From Reinekea marinisedimentorum (GTDB lineage: Bacteria; Pseudomonadota; Gammaproteobacteria; Pseudomonadales; Natronospirillaceae), in NCBI RefSeq assembly GCF_004341165.1, contig NZ_SLZR01000025.1:1-40524 (forward strand): DNA of 40,524 nt, given 5' to 3'. Each line of letters begins with the position of its first letter. The stretch's first letter is position 1. Position numbers and translations under genes: made by a program. This document shows, one piece after another, positions 9,401 through 17,148 of this stretch. The notes below the pieces were generated by a model, which worked only from the letters and a program-made list of their open reading frames with translations, was not told the DNA's origin and did not search any database.

Positions 9401-11955
9401 CGGGCGGCGTCGCCTTTTGGCAGTTTAATGCCAACATAGTGATCGAATGGAGAGAAGCGCTCGCTTTGCGTGGCCATTGAAAACTGGCCGCTGCTTTCAT
9501 AAACGCGGGTGGTGAAGTTGGCATTCATCATACCGGGTGCGTTGGCAGGGCGGTTGATCTCGGCTTCAAATTGCAGGTGGCCTTCGGCATCCAGTGTGCT
9601 GTCTACTAAGTACTGCTTATAACCCCGGTACTGGCGGGTGGCATCATCAAAAATAAAATCGGCACCGCGATCGAAATGTGTTTTCTGTGAGGAAAGTGAC
9701 ACGGCGACATCCGTGCTCAGTTCGGCTGCGGTGGCACCATGCAGCCATTGAGAAAAAACATGCCCTTTGATGGTTTGGTTTGCATACAGCAAGGTGTTTT
9801 CGTCACCAAAATCGAGTTCTACCTTCAGGCGATTCGGCTGCACGGTTTCAATTTTAAGTTTCTTACTGAATGTTGCACCGCCAACCTGCGCACGAACCTC
9901 CCAATTGCCGGTAATGGCTTCCTCTTCCGTGGCGAAATTAAAGCGGTAAAAGTTACCCACCGGGGTGTTATTGGTTTGTGTATCCACCAGACGGTTTCTT
10001 GCATCGTACAGGCGCATCGTAACCGGGTGGTTTTCCGGCAGGCTGCTTTCTTCATCGGAGAGGACAAAGGTTAGGAAGATATCGTCACCCGGACGCCAAA
10101 CACCACGCTCACCAAATATCGTCCCTTTCAGGCCATCGGATATCTGTTGCCCACCGACATCAAAATGGCTGACCGGTAAGCTGGCATTGGTTTCCAGCCT
10201 TAATACACCTCGCTCTTTACCGTACTTTGCAAGCAGATAAAAAGGTTTGGCCGGTAATGAAATACTGGCAAAGCCTTCATCATCTGTCTTGGCGGTTGCG
10301 ATCACCTGGTTCTGGAAATTATAGAATTCAAGTTCGGTGTTGTTGAGCGGCGCAGACGAGGCAATATCGGTGGTAATAACGCTGTAACGGTTTGAGCTAT
10401 CGCCTTTGGCGATTAGACCAATATTCGACGCCATAAAGTTTTTGCTGGCTTGTGTGTTTTCAGACCAGCGGTAGTAGCTGTTTTCGCACGGGTCATTGGA
10501 ATTGCCCGAATTGCCATTGATATTGAAATAATCCTCGGCGAAGTCCCAACTGCTGGCTTCAACCATATAATCTGAATCGTAATTTTTGAAGTTCTGCTCT
10601 TTTACCACAGGCGCCTGAGTTTGTTCCTCAGTACAGCTGAGCATGGCATTGCCGCGGTTGATTGAAAGCGTCAGCCGGAACAGTGAACCCGGGGATTGCT
10701 CGAATAACTCAGTGGCATCCAGACTGAAGTTTTGCCATTCCTCCGGCGTGACATTTGGCAATCGAATGGTTTTACGCCACAAGTAACGGCCAACACGGTG
10801 CATGTTTTCGCTGCTGGTGAGTTGATTACTTTGCAGAAACTGCCCGATGTTGTTATCAAACACCTCAAACGCGGTTACCTGAACAGAGTGCGCGTTGATG
10901 GTTTTAAACGGAATGCTCAGGAACTCGTTATCCGGCAGAATGACGCCCGAGCCAATAAACGCAACCTGGGGTTTTTCGCGGCTGATATTCAGCACCTTAG
11001 AAACCGGGTTCTGCAGTGCTTTGCCATATTCGTCTTCAATGCCCGCGGCCAGCGTGACCTCCGCCCGGCCTTTAAATTGAGCTGGCAAGTTGAGTAAGAG
11101 GGCGTTTCCATCGGCTTTTGCTTTAAAGTTTTTGCCGTTCAGTTTCACCAGCCCGTTCAGGTTCTGATCAGCTGCCAGCACATTGGTGAAGGTCACTTTA
11201 ATAATGGGGTAGCCTTCGCGGTACTGGTGGATGGATGAAATAGCAAAATGGTTTTTAACAGGTATGGTGATGTCGCGTGTGCCCGTCTCGTTCAGACCAA
11301 TGGTCTCGGTGTTCCAGGAGAGTCTGAGCGTCTGTTGAGCATCGGTTTTTTCTATGCGGTTAATGTAGAAATCATGCGCCCGGCCATTGGCACTGTGTTG
11401 CCATTGAATCGCTATGGGTTGGTTATCCAGCGTGGCCTTCAGTACGGCTTCAGCATGGATGGCGGTTTCGGAATCCGACGTTGAGAGGGTTCCGCTAAAG
11501 TTGGCCAGGCTGGGGGCTTGTGAACTGACCGTGAGGCCATTCAGCTGAATAGCGTAGGTTTGCTCAATAACGTTGACACGGAACTGATAGTCTTTCAGGT
11601 TCTGGTGTTGTTCAGGCAACGCTGAAGCTCGCAGGGTAATTTCAATTTCTTCGCCACTGACCCAGGCTGTTTTTGGCGATATCTCTATTTCACGCGGTGA
11701 AATAAAGGTCGCAGACCAGGGCGCTTGGCTATTTACACTGACCAGGCTGCTTGCGTCTTGTCCGGCCTGATGGGTGCGGGTGACATCTTCCTGAAAACGG
11801 ATACGAACCGGTTTGGTTCTCGATTGTGCCAGAATGCTGTGTTCCAGAAGAATCTCAGACCAGGCATCTGAAAAGCCTGTTACTGAAAACGAATAACTGC
11901 TGATACCAATGGCCAGCAGCGTGGTGAGCCAAAGCTGAAGAAATCGCTTAATCAT
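6439..11955 (-). CDS. yfhM: Bacterial alpha-2-macroglobulin (ECAM/YfhM-like)
   Basis: A 1838-residue exported protein made of serial macroglobulin-type beta domains. A central A2M segment includes the conserved WRPGDD box (FGERGVWRPGDDIFLTF), and the thioester site is RYPHGCIEQTT (Cys1396/Gln1399 side) before an alpha-helical terpenoid-cyclase-like domain with repeated YHRYG/YxLYTL helices. Family role: a covalent trap for host or competitor proteases in the periplasm. It is longer than E. coli YfhM (about 1650 aa) owing to extra N-terminal domains. Unlike that lipoprotein, no lipobox Cys appears in the first 40 residues; the export signal is followed by YSFSVTG, suggesting a soluble or signal-anchored form. 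A Lys/Arg-rich stretch, EAETRKKRFPP, may be protease-sensitive. Co-directional with pbpC. Confidence 0.95.
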   Translation of the reverse strand: MIKRFLQLWLTTLLAIGISSYSFSVTGFSDAWSEILLEHSILAQSRTKPVRIRFQEDVTRTHQAGQDASSLVSVNSQAPWSATFISPREIEISPKTAWVSGEEIEITLRASALPEQHQNLKDYQFRVNVIEQTYAIQLNGLTVSSQAPSLANFSGTLSTSDSETAIHAEAVLKATLDNQPIAIQWQHSANGRAHDFYINRIEKTDAQQTLRLSWNTETIGLNETGTRDITIPVKNHFAISSIHQYREGYPIIKVTFTNVLAADQNLNGLVKLNGKNFKAKADGNALLLNLPAQFKGRAEVTLAAGIEDEYGKALQNPVSKVLNISREKPQVAFIGSGVILPDNEFLSIPFKTINAHSVQVTAFEVFDNNIGQFLQSNQLTSSENMHRVGRYLWRKTIRLPNVTPEEWQNFSLDATELFEQSPGSLFRLTLSINRGNAMLSCTEEQTQAPVVKEQNFKNYDSDYMVEASSWDFAEDYFNINGNSGNSNDPCENSYYRWSENTQASKNFMASNIGLIAKGDSSNRYSVITTDIASSAPLNNTELEFYNFQNQVIATAKTDDEGFASISLPAKPFYLLAKYGKERGVLRLETNASLPVSHFDVGGQQISDGLKGTIFGERGVWRPGDDIFLTFVLSDEESSLPENHPVTMRLYDARNRLVDTQTNNTPVGNFYRFNFATEEEAITGNWEVRAQVGGATFSKKLKIETVQPNRLKVELDFGDENTLLYANQTIKGHVFSQWLHGATAAELSTDVAVSLSSQKTHFDRGADFIFDDATRQYRGYKQYLVDSTLDAEGHLQFEAEINRPANAPGMMNANFTTRVYESSGQFSMATQSERFSPFDHYVGIKLPKGDAARGMLLTDVDHTVDIVSLDAEGQPVALEEVAVSLHKISWRWWWEKGTDDLGQYNSRDYKQGMAHGVVKTNKQGLGSWSFNVSYPTWGRFLVRACDLEGGHCTSKVVYIDWPGWAGRAQESKGVGASALTLTTDKTNYSVGDTAQVTVPAAQQGRALVSIENGSGIVDQYWHELTEDNTTLDIAITEEMAPNVYVNVTLIQPHSGKTNDRPIRMYGIVPLLVENPETRLTPTLVVPEVWGSNKQAEITVAEQDGKPMAYTLMVVDEGLLGLTRYRTPDLHSDFYKKEALGVTSWDMFDDVVGAYGGELERLLALGGGDSEEDSEAETRKKRFPPVVRVLGPFTLAANESQTHSFDMPEYLGQVRVMVVASQDRAYGSASEQVYVREALNILPSIPRAVSPGEQIAVPTLIFRNDPSFDTANMTIEVLEGDATVAGEPTMQIHFDESNEQIALFNLNVGNSVGWAKIKVTAEAGDNQAVATVDLPIVAATSTTTQVINQKIEGGEQWSFSAEPHGLAGTNHTSLMLSGALPFNLDSRLNYLIRYPHGCIEQTTSAAFPQLYLNGLTNLTEEEIAQTEDNIRKALVRLTSFQTSNGGFAYWPGQGEANEWGTNYAGHFMIEAIDAGYSVPNELFSNWLDYQAEQANNWTASNQERSMTSQAYRLYTLVLANEPDLAAMNRLRVVPGLSKTAALILAEGYHRYGLANAAASLNTHLPSDFTEASDNSTYGSSVRNQAIALRSAVVRGKDQEAEQLATQLGEAMASNQWYSTQTIAYTLLAFSEYLEGGGVGVDARVRINTAKPFDVKSEKPVNTTDLNAVQDEPAQVEISNNMKRPLYASVLIEGLPEAGDEVAVANKLSLNLEWLDSDGNPLESVQSLTQGNDIRLIVTVSNDTDRDVDNLALTKAFPSGWEIENKRFEGELSDDAFDYQDIRDDRVHTYFSLKAGEQRSFNVALHSTYAGIFYLPGVHVEAMYDNTYQASTVGQWVEVIR

Positions 11956-12330
11956 AAAAACATCCGAAAGGGTTAATGTTTATGCGGAGGTGGCTCAGCC
12001 AGACTGCCTTGCGTGCGCAGTTGAGTTTATTTTGCCGGATCCTTCCACGAAATATTGATGAGTTGCCCGAGTAGCTCCCTTGGTACCGGCCAGATCAATC
12101 AGTAATCCACTAAGTCATTACAAATAAATAACACATCAGTACGGTGATAGATGGTAGAGGAAGGGCTTGTGCTGATCAAATTTACAAGGTGATAAATGAA
12201 GGTTATTTGTCAGTTTGAGAAATGCGTGGTGTTTTTTTGCGGCTTGGGTGAGTGGGTAGGGTGACCAGATGGCGGCTTTCAAACAGATCGGGGCGACCTG
12301 TTTGAAAGCCCGGTGAACCGTTAAGCCCGA
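11956..12330. other. Intergenic region upstream of yfhM, downstream of preA
   Basis: 375 bases without a convincing gene. It should hold the yfhM promoter (minus strand); a GGAT ribosome site lies about 8 bases from the yfhM ATG. Near the preA end is a 13-bp perfect inverted repeat, listed separately. No tRNA, riboswitch or clear -35/-10 pair was recognised. Confidence 0.6.
12274..12310. repeat. Perfect 13-bp inverted repeat after preA
   Basis: The arms are GGCTTTCAAACAG (12274-12286) and CTGTTTGAAAGCC (12298-12310), with an 11-base loop. It lies 20 bases beyond the preA stop on the minus strand, so it could stop transcription or protect the preTA mRNA 3' end. It is not followed by a T-run on either strand, so a standard intrinsic terminator is not supported. 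Confidence 0.6.
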
Positions 12331-13626
12331 TTAGGCTTCGTGGGTCGATTCTTCGGTCACTTCGCGATGCGGGTTGCGCGGGTCTTGCGTCCAGTTCATG
12401 TAAGGCTGGCCAACATCTCTGCGCTCCATGGTGATGCAATCATCGACCGGGCAGGTAATCTGGCACAGGTTACAGCCAACGCATTCTTCTTCAATAATCT
12501 CGAACTTGTTGGTGCCATCGGCCTGTGGTTTCAGGTCAATCGCCTGGTGCGAGGTATCTTCACAGCCGATGTAGCAGCGGCCACAACCGATGCACTTATC
12601 TTCATCGATAGATGCCACCACCTTGTAGTTCATGTTCAGGTACTTCCAGTCGGTGGTGTTGGGCACCGCCAAGCCACGGAAGTCTTCAATGGTCTCAAAG
12701 CCTTTGCTGTCCATCCAGTTGGCCAGGCCAGTCTTCATTTCTTCAACAATGCGGAAGCCGTAAATCATGGCCGCCGTGCACACCTGCACACAGCCAGCAC
12801 CGAGCGAGATGAACTCGGCCGCATCACGCCAGTTGCTGATACCGCCAATGCCGGAGATGGGCAGGCCCATGGTTTCCGGGTCGCGGGCAATTTCACTGGT
12901 CATGCTCAGGGCAATCGGCTTAACCGCCGGGCCACAGTAGCCGCCGTGGGTACTCTTGCCGTCAACTATCGGCCGGGCAACCATGTTATCCAGATCAATA
13001 CCGGTAATGGAGTTAATGGTGTTGATCAGCGATACCGCATCGGCGCCGCCACGTTTTGCCGCACGGGCCGGGAAACGGATGTCAGTGATATTGGGCGTCA
13101 GTTTTACGATGACCGGCATCTTGCAATACATTTTGCACCAGCGCGCCACCTGTTCAACGTACTCGGGCACCTGGCCAACGGCCGCACCCATGCCGCGTTC
13201 CGGCATGCCGTGCGGGCAACCGAAGTTCAGTTCCAGGCCATCGGCACCGGTTTTTTCGACTTCTTTAACAATGGTTTTCCACGCCTGCTCTTCACAGGGC
13301 ACCATCAGCGAGACCACCAGAGCGCGATCGGGCCAGCTCTTCTTAACGGCTTCAATTTCGCGCAGGTTTACTTCCAGGCTGCGGTCGGTAATCAACTCAA
13401 TGTTATTGAAGCCGGATACCTCGCCGTAGCTGTCGTAAATAGCGGAATAGCGCGAAGAAACGTTCACCGCCGCCGGGTCTTCACCCAGGGTTTTCCAGAC
13501 AACGCCACCCCAGCCCGCTTCAAAGGCGCGCTCTACGTTATAGGCTTTGTCTGTCGGTGGGGCCGAGGCCAGCCAGAATGGATTCGGTGATTTAATGCCT
13601 ACAAAATCAATCGATAAATCTGCCAT
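12331..13626 (-). CDS. preA: NAD-dependent dihydropyrimidine dehydrogenase subunit PreA
   Basis: The FMN/iron-sulfur subunit that reduces uracil or thymine to the 5,6-dihydro form in the cytosol. A dihydroorotate-dehydrogenase-like barrel opens the protein (NPFWLASAPPTD near the N-terminus, ELNFGCPHGMPERGMG, a typical substrate/FMN loop). It is followed by two ferredoxin-type 4Fe-4S motifs: CIGCGRCYIGC from Cys345 and CVGCNLCQITCPVDDC from Cys382. Length 431 aa versus about 411 in E. coli. The gene follows preT with one base between the stop and the next ATG, so the two are translationally coupled and form the PreTA complex. The RutR box upstream of preT would control both. Family assignment is very secure. 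Confidence 0.97.
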   Translation of the reverse strand: MADLSIDFVGIKSPNPFWLASAPPTDKAYNVERAFEAGWGGVVWKTLGEDPAAVNVSSRYSAIYDSYGEVSGFNNIELITDRSLEVNLREIEAVKKSWPDRALVVSLMVPCEEQAWKTIVKEVEKTGADGLELNFGCPHGMPERGMGAAVGQVPEYVEQVARWCKMYCKMPVIVKLTPNITDIRFPARAAKRGGADAVSLINTINSITGIDLDNMVARPIVDGKSTHGGYCGPAVKPIALSMTSEIARDPETMGLPISGIGGISNWRDAAEFISLGAGCVQVCTAAMIYGFRIVEEMKTGLANWMDSKGFETIEDFRGLAVPNTTDWKYLNMNYKVVASIDEDKCIGCGRCYIGCEDTSHQAIDLKPQADGTNKFEIIEEECVGCNLCQITCPVDDCITMERRDVGQPYMNWTQDPRNPHREVTEESTHEA

Positions 13627-13627
13627 G

Positions 13628-14974
13628 TTAGTTGCCCTCAGTTTTTAGTTGTTCGTCAATGGCGATCGCCGCCAGTTTGCCCTGCTGAACGGCTTCAACG
13701 GTTAAGTCTTCGCCAACGCCAGTGCAGTCGCCGCCGGCGTATACCTTCTCGATGCTGGTTTTGAAGTTTTCTGCCGTGGTAATTTTGCTGCCGCTATCCG
13801 GTGTTGTCGGTTCGCTGGCCGGGTAGGTGAGTGTTTGGCCAACGGCTTTGAATACGGCTTCACAGGGCACATCAAATTGCTCGTCGGTATCAATCAGTTT
13901 GCCGTCAACCGTTTCGGTTTTCTGGAAGCGGATGCCGGTCAGTTTGTCGTCTTCATCAAACAGCAGGGCTTCAGGGCGGCTCCAGGTTTTAATGCGAACC
14001 TCGTGGTCTTTGGCGATCTGCTGCTCGTGTTTAGTGGCACTCATGTCTTCAGTGCCGCGTCGGTAAACCAGGGTGACTTCTTCGGTCCCCAGTCGTTTCA
14101 GCTGGCAGGCCATATCGATTGCGGTGTTACCTGCACCAATCACCACGGCGCTTTTTTCAGGCACAACCAGTTGATCTGCGGTTTCTGCCTGACGCAGTTC
14201 ACTGATGAAATCAACCGCGTTATAGATGCCCGGTTTGTCTTCGTTTTCAATGCCCAGGTCGCGAACGCCCTGTAAACCGATGCCCAGGAAGACTGCATCA
14301 AACTTCTCAGTCAGTTCCTCCAGGTGAATGTCTTTACCCAGTGCTTTATTGGTGTGCAGGGTGATGCCGCCCACTTCCAGAATAAAGTCGATCTCTTTCT
14401 GTGCGAAGTTGTCGGTCAGTTTGTATTTGGCGATGCCGTATTCATTCAGGCCGCCAGCCTTGCTTTGTGCTTCAAAGATTTCCACGTTATGACCCAGCAG
14501 CGCCAGACGGTGCGCGCAGCTTAAACCGGCCGGTCCAGCGCCAACCACGGCAATGGTTTTGCCGGTAGAGGGGGCTCTTTCGAACGGATGGTCAGCGAAT
14601 TGGGCATTATCTGTTGCATGCCTCTGTAGTAGTCCTATTAGAACGGGTGAACATTCAGCTTCTTTATTGCGTACGCAGGCCTGCTCACAAAGTATCTCGG
14701 TTGGGCAAACGCGTGAGCAGCTGCCACCAAGGATATTTTCGCTGTAGATGGTTTCTGCTGCGCCTTCAATATCGCCATTGTGAATACTGGCGATAAAGCT
14801 CGGAATGTTGATGTCTGAAGGGCAAGCCTTAACGCACGGGGCGTCGTAGCAGTAGTAGCAGCGAGAACTCTCATAGCTCGCTTGGCGCTCGGTCAGGGCA
14901 GGCTTAATGTCGCTGAACATTTCATCCAGCACACTCACCTGCGAAGCTTCCACAACCTTATTTTGAATATTCAT
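13628..14974 (-). CDS. preT: NAD-dependent dihydropyrimidine dehydrogenase subunit PreT
   Basis: The electron-input subunit of the PreTA complex, passing NADH electrons to PreA. N-terminal cysteine clusters CYYCYDAPCVKAC (Cys39 on) and CSRVCPTEILCEQAC bind Fe-S centres. An FAD dinucleotide fold follows (VVGAGPAGLSC), then an NAD fold (VVIGAGNTAIDMA) and a C-terminal FAD-contact segment (VYAGGDCTG). The 448 residues fit the glutamate-synthase small-subunit-like family. It is the first gene of the preTA operon; the ATG is preceded by GAGAGAAAC at a suitable distance. A near-perfect RutR box lies 64-85 bases upstream. It is divergent from the rutR-like gene across a 269-base gap. Confidence 0.96.
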   Translation of the reverse strand: MNIQNKVVEASQVSVLDEMFSDIKPALTERQASYESSRCYYCYDAPCVKACPSDINIPSFIASIHNGDIEGAAETIYSENILGGSCSRVCPTEILCEQACVRNKEAECSPVLIGLLQRHATDNAQFADHPFERAPSTGKTIAVVGAGPAGLSCAHRLALLGHNVEIFEAQSKAGGLNEYGIAKYKLTDNFAQKEIDFILEVGGITLHTNKALGKDIHLEELTEKFDAVFLGIGLQGVRDLGIENEDKPGIYNAVDFISELRQAETADQLVVPEKSAVVIGAGNTAIDMACQLKRLGTEEVTLVYRRGTEDMSATKHEQQIAKDHEVRIKTWSRPEALLFDEDDKLTGIRFQKTETVDGKLIDTDEQFDVPCEAVFKAVGQTLTYPASEPTTPDSGSKITTAENFKTSIEKVYAGGDCTGVGEDLTVEAVQQGKLAAIAIDEQLKTEGN

Positions 14975-15037
14975 TAGGTTTCTCTCTTCCCGGTTTGTTG
15001 TAGTCGGTACGGATTTGTTTGCATCGGTTATGCCAAT

Positions 15038-15059
15038 CTTCTGACCAGATGGTCAGAAG
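15038..15059. promoter_or_regulatory. RutR-type operator 1, preT/rutR intergenic region
   Basis: Perfect 10-bp arms CTTCTGACCA and TGGTCAGAAG with a 2-base GA centre. The core TGACCA-N2-TGGTCA equals the known E. coli RutR consensus (TTGACCA-N2-TGGTCAA). It lies between divergent preT and the RutR-like regulator, and the same core recurs at the two other pyrimidine-gene promoters of the window. Confidence 0.85.
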
Positions 15060-15143
15060 GTTAAGGTTTTTTTATCAATCAAATTCAAATCAACAAGTTA
15101 TGCGGGCCCGATAGATTTTCTTTATACTGCGACGATAAGAGAG

Positions 15144-15156
15144 TTAAGTGACTTAA
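15144..15156. promoter_or_regulatory. Small palindrome upstream of the rutR-like gene
   Basis: TTAAGT-G-ACTTAA is a perfect 13-base palindrome in an AT-rich stretch about 90 bases before the regulator start. It differs from the RutR box, so if functional it would bind another factor or mark a promoter element. It is AT-rich and short, so chance is possible. Confidence 0.3.
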
Positions 15157-15243
15157 ATAGTCATATAAAATATAAGTGCATTTGGGGTTTAAATTTCGCA
15201 CTGAAAAAAAGCGTAGAGATACACAAGAGTGCAAAAAACAGCC

Positions 15244-15897
15244 ATGAAAAACGAGAAAGCAACGAAGAAACCGGTACGCAGAAAGCTGGCGGATATTCGA
15301 AAAGATAATTCAGATCAGATTCTGCTGGTGGCCGAAAAGGTATTCGCAGAGCGTGGTTATCGTGGCAGCACTATTGCGGCTATTGCAGAAGAAGCCGATT
15401 TGCCCAAGGCAAACATTCTCTATTACTTCAAGACCAAAGAGATTCTCTATAAAGCTGTTCTGGGCCGGCAATTGGGTATTTGGATGCAGCACATGGATGC
15501 CATGACAGTAGATCAGCACCCACGCGATGCACTGCGCGATTATGTGCGCAACAAAATTAAGCAATCGAAAGATCATCCAAACTCTTCACGCATTTTTGCA
15601 GCTGAAATTCTGCATGGTGCTGAATTCTTGCAGGAAAAATTAAGAACCGATTTGAAGGATCAGTTTGATCGCACCTGTGAAGTATTTCGCGGTTGGATAG
15701 CCAAGCGCTGGATGGACCCGGTTAGCCCGGAGCACCTGATGTTCATGATCTGGTCTTCCACGCAGGCCTATGCCGATTACAGCTTTCAAAGCAGCATAAT
15801 GCTGGAAAAACCCGAGATGACGGAAGAAGACTACGAAGCGGGTGTTGAGTTAATCACCCGCCTGGTATTAAAAGGCTGCGGTATCAGCCTGTTGTAA
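15244..15897 (+). CDS. rutR: RutR-like TetR-family regulator of pyrimidine catabolism
   Basis: A 217-residue TetR regulator. The N-terminal helix-turn-helix reads AEKVFAERGYRGSTIAAIAEEADLPKANILYYFKTKEILYKAVL, with a C-terminal ligand domain like that of RutR/YcdC (GIWMQHMD, FAAEILHGAEFL, RGWIAKRWMDP). RutR senses uracil/thymine and releases DNA. Three matching operators next to pyrimidine genes in this window support that role here. The start is set at ATG 15244; GTG 15229 in the same frame is also possible and would add five residues. The gene is divergent from preTA and convergent with codA, with only nine bases between their stops. Confidence 0.9.
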   Translation: MKNEKATKKPVRRKLADIRKDNSDQILLVAEKVFAERGYRGSTIAAIAEEADLPKANILYYFKTKEILYKAVLGRQLGIWMQHMDAMTVDQHPRDALRDYVRNKIKQSKDHPNSSRIFAAEILHGAEFLQEKLRTDLKDQFDRTCEVFRGWIAKRWMDPVSPEHLMFMIWSSTQAYADYSFQSSIMLEKPEMTEEDYEAGVELITRLVLKGCGISLL

Positions 15898-15906
15898 TGT
15901 GCGCGT

Positions 15907-17148
15907 TCAGAGCATGGCTTTAGTCAAAATTTTTGCCGGTTGCCGCTGCAGTAAGACTTCACCCTGACGAACAGACAGCAATACCTCACCTTGCTTGCGC
16001 AGCACCGAATAGTCATCTTCACCTTCAACCACAATAAAGTTTGCAGGGTTGCCCTGTTTAATTCCGTAGTTCTCCAGTTGCATGGCCTTTGCGCCATTAT
16101 CTGAAATAAAAGACAGGGCTTTGGTGAAGTCATCGTAGCCCATCATCTGGCAGATGTGCATGGCAGCATCGAGTATGCGCAGCATTTTTCCGTTCCCTAA
16201 TGAGTACCAGGGGTCAAAGATAGAATCCTGCGCCAGAGCGACATTCATGCCGGCTGCGGTCAGTTCTTTTACCCGGGTAACGCCCCGGCGTTTTGGAAAG
16301 GTATCAAAACGGCCCTGCAGATGAATGCTTTCGGTAGGGCAGGAAACAAAGTTAATGGCCGATTTCTTCAGCAGCCGGAACAGCTTTGAGCAATAGGCGT
16401 TGTCGTAGCTGTGCATGGCGGTGGTGTGGCTGGCGGTTACGCGCTCGCCCATATCGTTGAACAGCGCCTCACTGGCCAGCACCTCTAAAAAGCGCGAGTT
16501 CGGGTCATCAATTTCATCGCAATGCACATCAACCAGGCGGTCGTAGCGTTTAGCCAGTTGAATTACCCACTTCATGGATTCGGCACCCAGATCGCGGGTG
16601 TATTCAAAATGCGGAATGCCACCGACCACATCGGCGCCGATCTCCATGGCTTGTTCCATCAGGGCCTTACCATTCGGGAACGACAAGATGCCTTCCTGAG
16701 GAAAGGCAACCACCTGAATATCAATGCTATCTTTCACGGCATCGCGAATATTACAGATAGCTTTAAGCGCGGTTAAATCCGGGTCGGTGGTATCAACATG
16801 GGTGCGAACGTGCTGAATGCCGTTGCTCATCAGCAGATCCAGAGTTTTATAAACCCGCGTGTGTACGTCGGTTTCGGTGAGCATCGGCTTACGCTCAGCC
16901 CAGCGCTCAATGCCTTCAAACAGGGTGCCGCTTTTGTTCCAGTTAGGTTCGCCGGCGGTCAGTGCAGCATCCAGATGGATGTGCGGCTCAACAAACGGTG
17001 CGCACAGCAGATTGCCGGCAACGTTGTAATCTTCTGCCTGTGCGGGCAGCTCGGTCTGTTGTTCGGTAATGGCGGAAAACTTACCGTTTTCAGTGGTTAG
17101 GGTGAACAGTTTTTCACTATGGCGCAGGCGTGCGTTTATCAGTTTCAT
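15907..17148 (-). CDS. codA: Cytosine deaminase homologue (CodA) with altered active-site residue
   Basis: Very similar to E. coli CodA over its whole length (PFVEPHIHLD, SGTLFEGIERWAERK, IVAFPQEG/VVAFPQEG, DVHCDEIDD, ASHTTAMHSY, IHLQGRFDTFPKRRG). Metal and catalytic residues are kept: the HIH pair, the HCDE His/Glu, the His of ASHTTAMHS, and Asp308. The E. coli segment FGHDDVFDPW reads LAQDSIFDPW here, so the residue after the metal Asp (E. coli Asp314) is Ser309. The E. coli ANPLVNIHLQ also reads SCPTESIHLQ. This position affects tolerance at ring carbon 5, so a 5-substituted cytosine such as 5-methylcytosine is a candidate substrate (inference). ATG 17148 was chosen because AAGGA lies 6 bases upstream; it overlaps the pucR stop as TGATG. 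Cytosolic. Confidence 0.93.
   Translation of the reverse strand: MKLINARLRHSEKLFTLTTENGKFSAITEQQTELPAQAEDYNVAGNLLCAPFVEPHIHLDAALTAGEPNWNKSGTLFEGIERWAERKPMLTETDVHTRVYKTLDLLMSNGIQHVRTHVDTTDPDLTALKAICNIRDAVKDSIDIQVVAFPQEGILSFPNGKALMEQAMEIGADVVGGIPHFEYTRDLGAESMKWVIQLAKRYDRLVDVHCDEIDDPNSRFLEVLASEALFNDMGERVTASHTTAMHSYDNAYCSKLFRLLKKSAINFVSCPTESIHLQGRFDTFPKRRGVTRVKELTAAGMNVALAQDSIFDPWYSLGNGKMLRILDAAMHICQMMGYDDFTKALSFISDNGAKAMQLENYGIKQGNPANFIVVEGEDDYSVLRKQGEVLLSVRQGEVLLQRQPAKILTKAML

Noticed and set aside
12262-12272. TGACCAGATGG upstream of yfhM, identical to the left part of RutR box 1
   Set aside because: The right half (TGGTCA) is lost (TGGCGG), and yfhM has no link to pyrimidines; judged a chance half-site.
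12340-13590. Long open frame on the plus strand opposite preA (416 codons)
   Set aside because: It is a mirror of a high-confidence gene with iron-sulfur motifs; its own translation has no recognisable domain.
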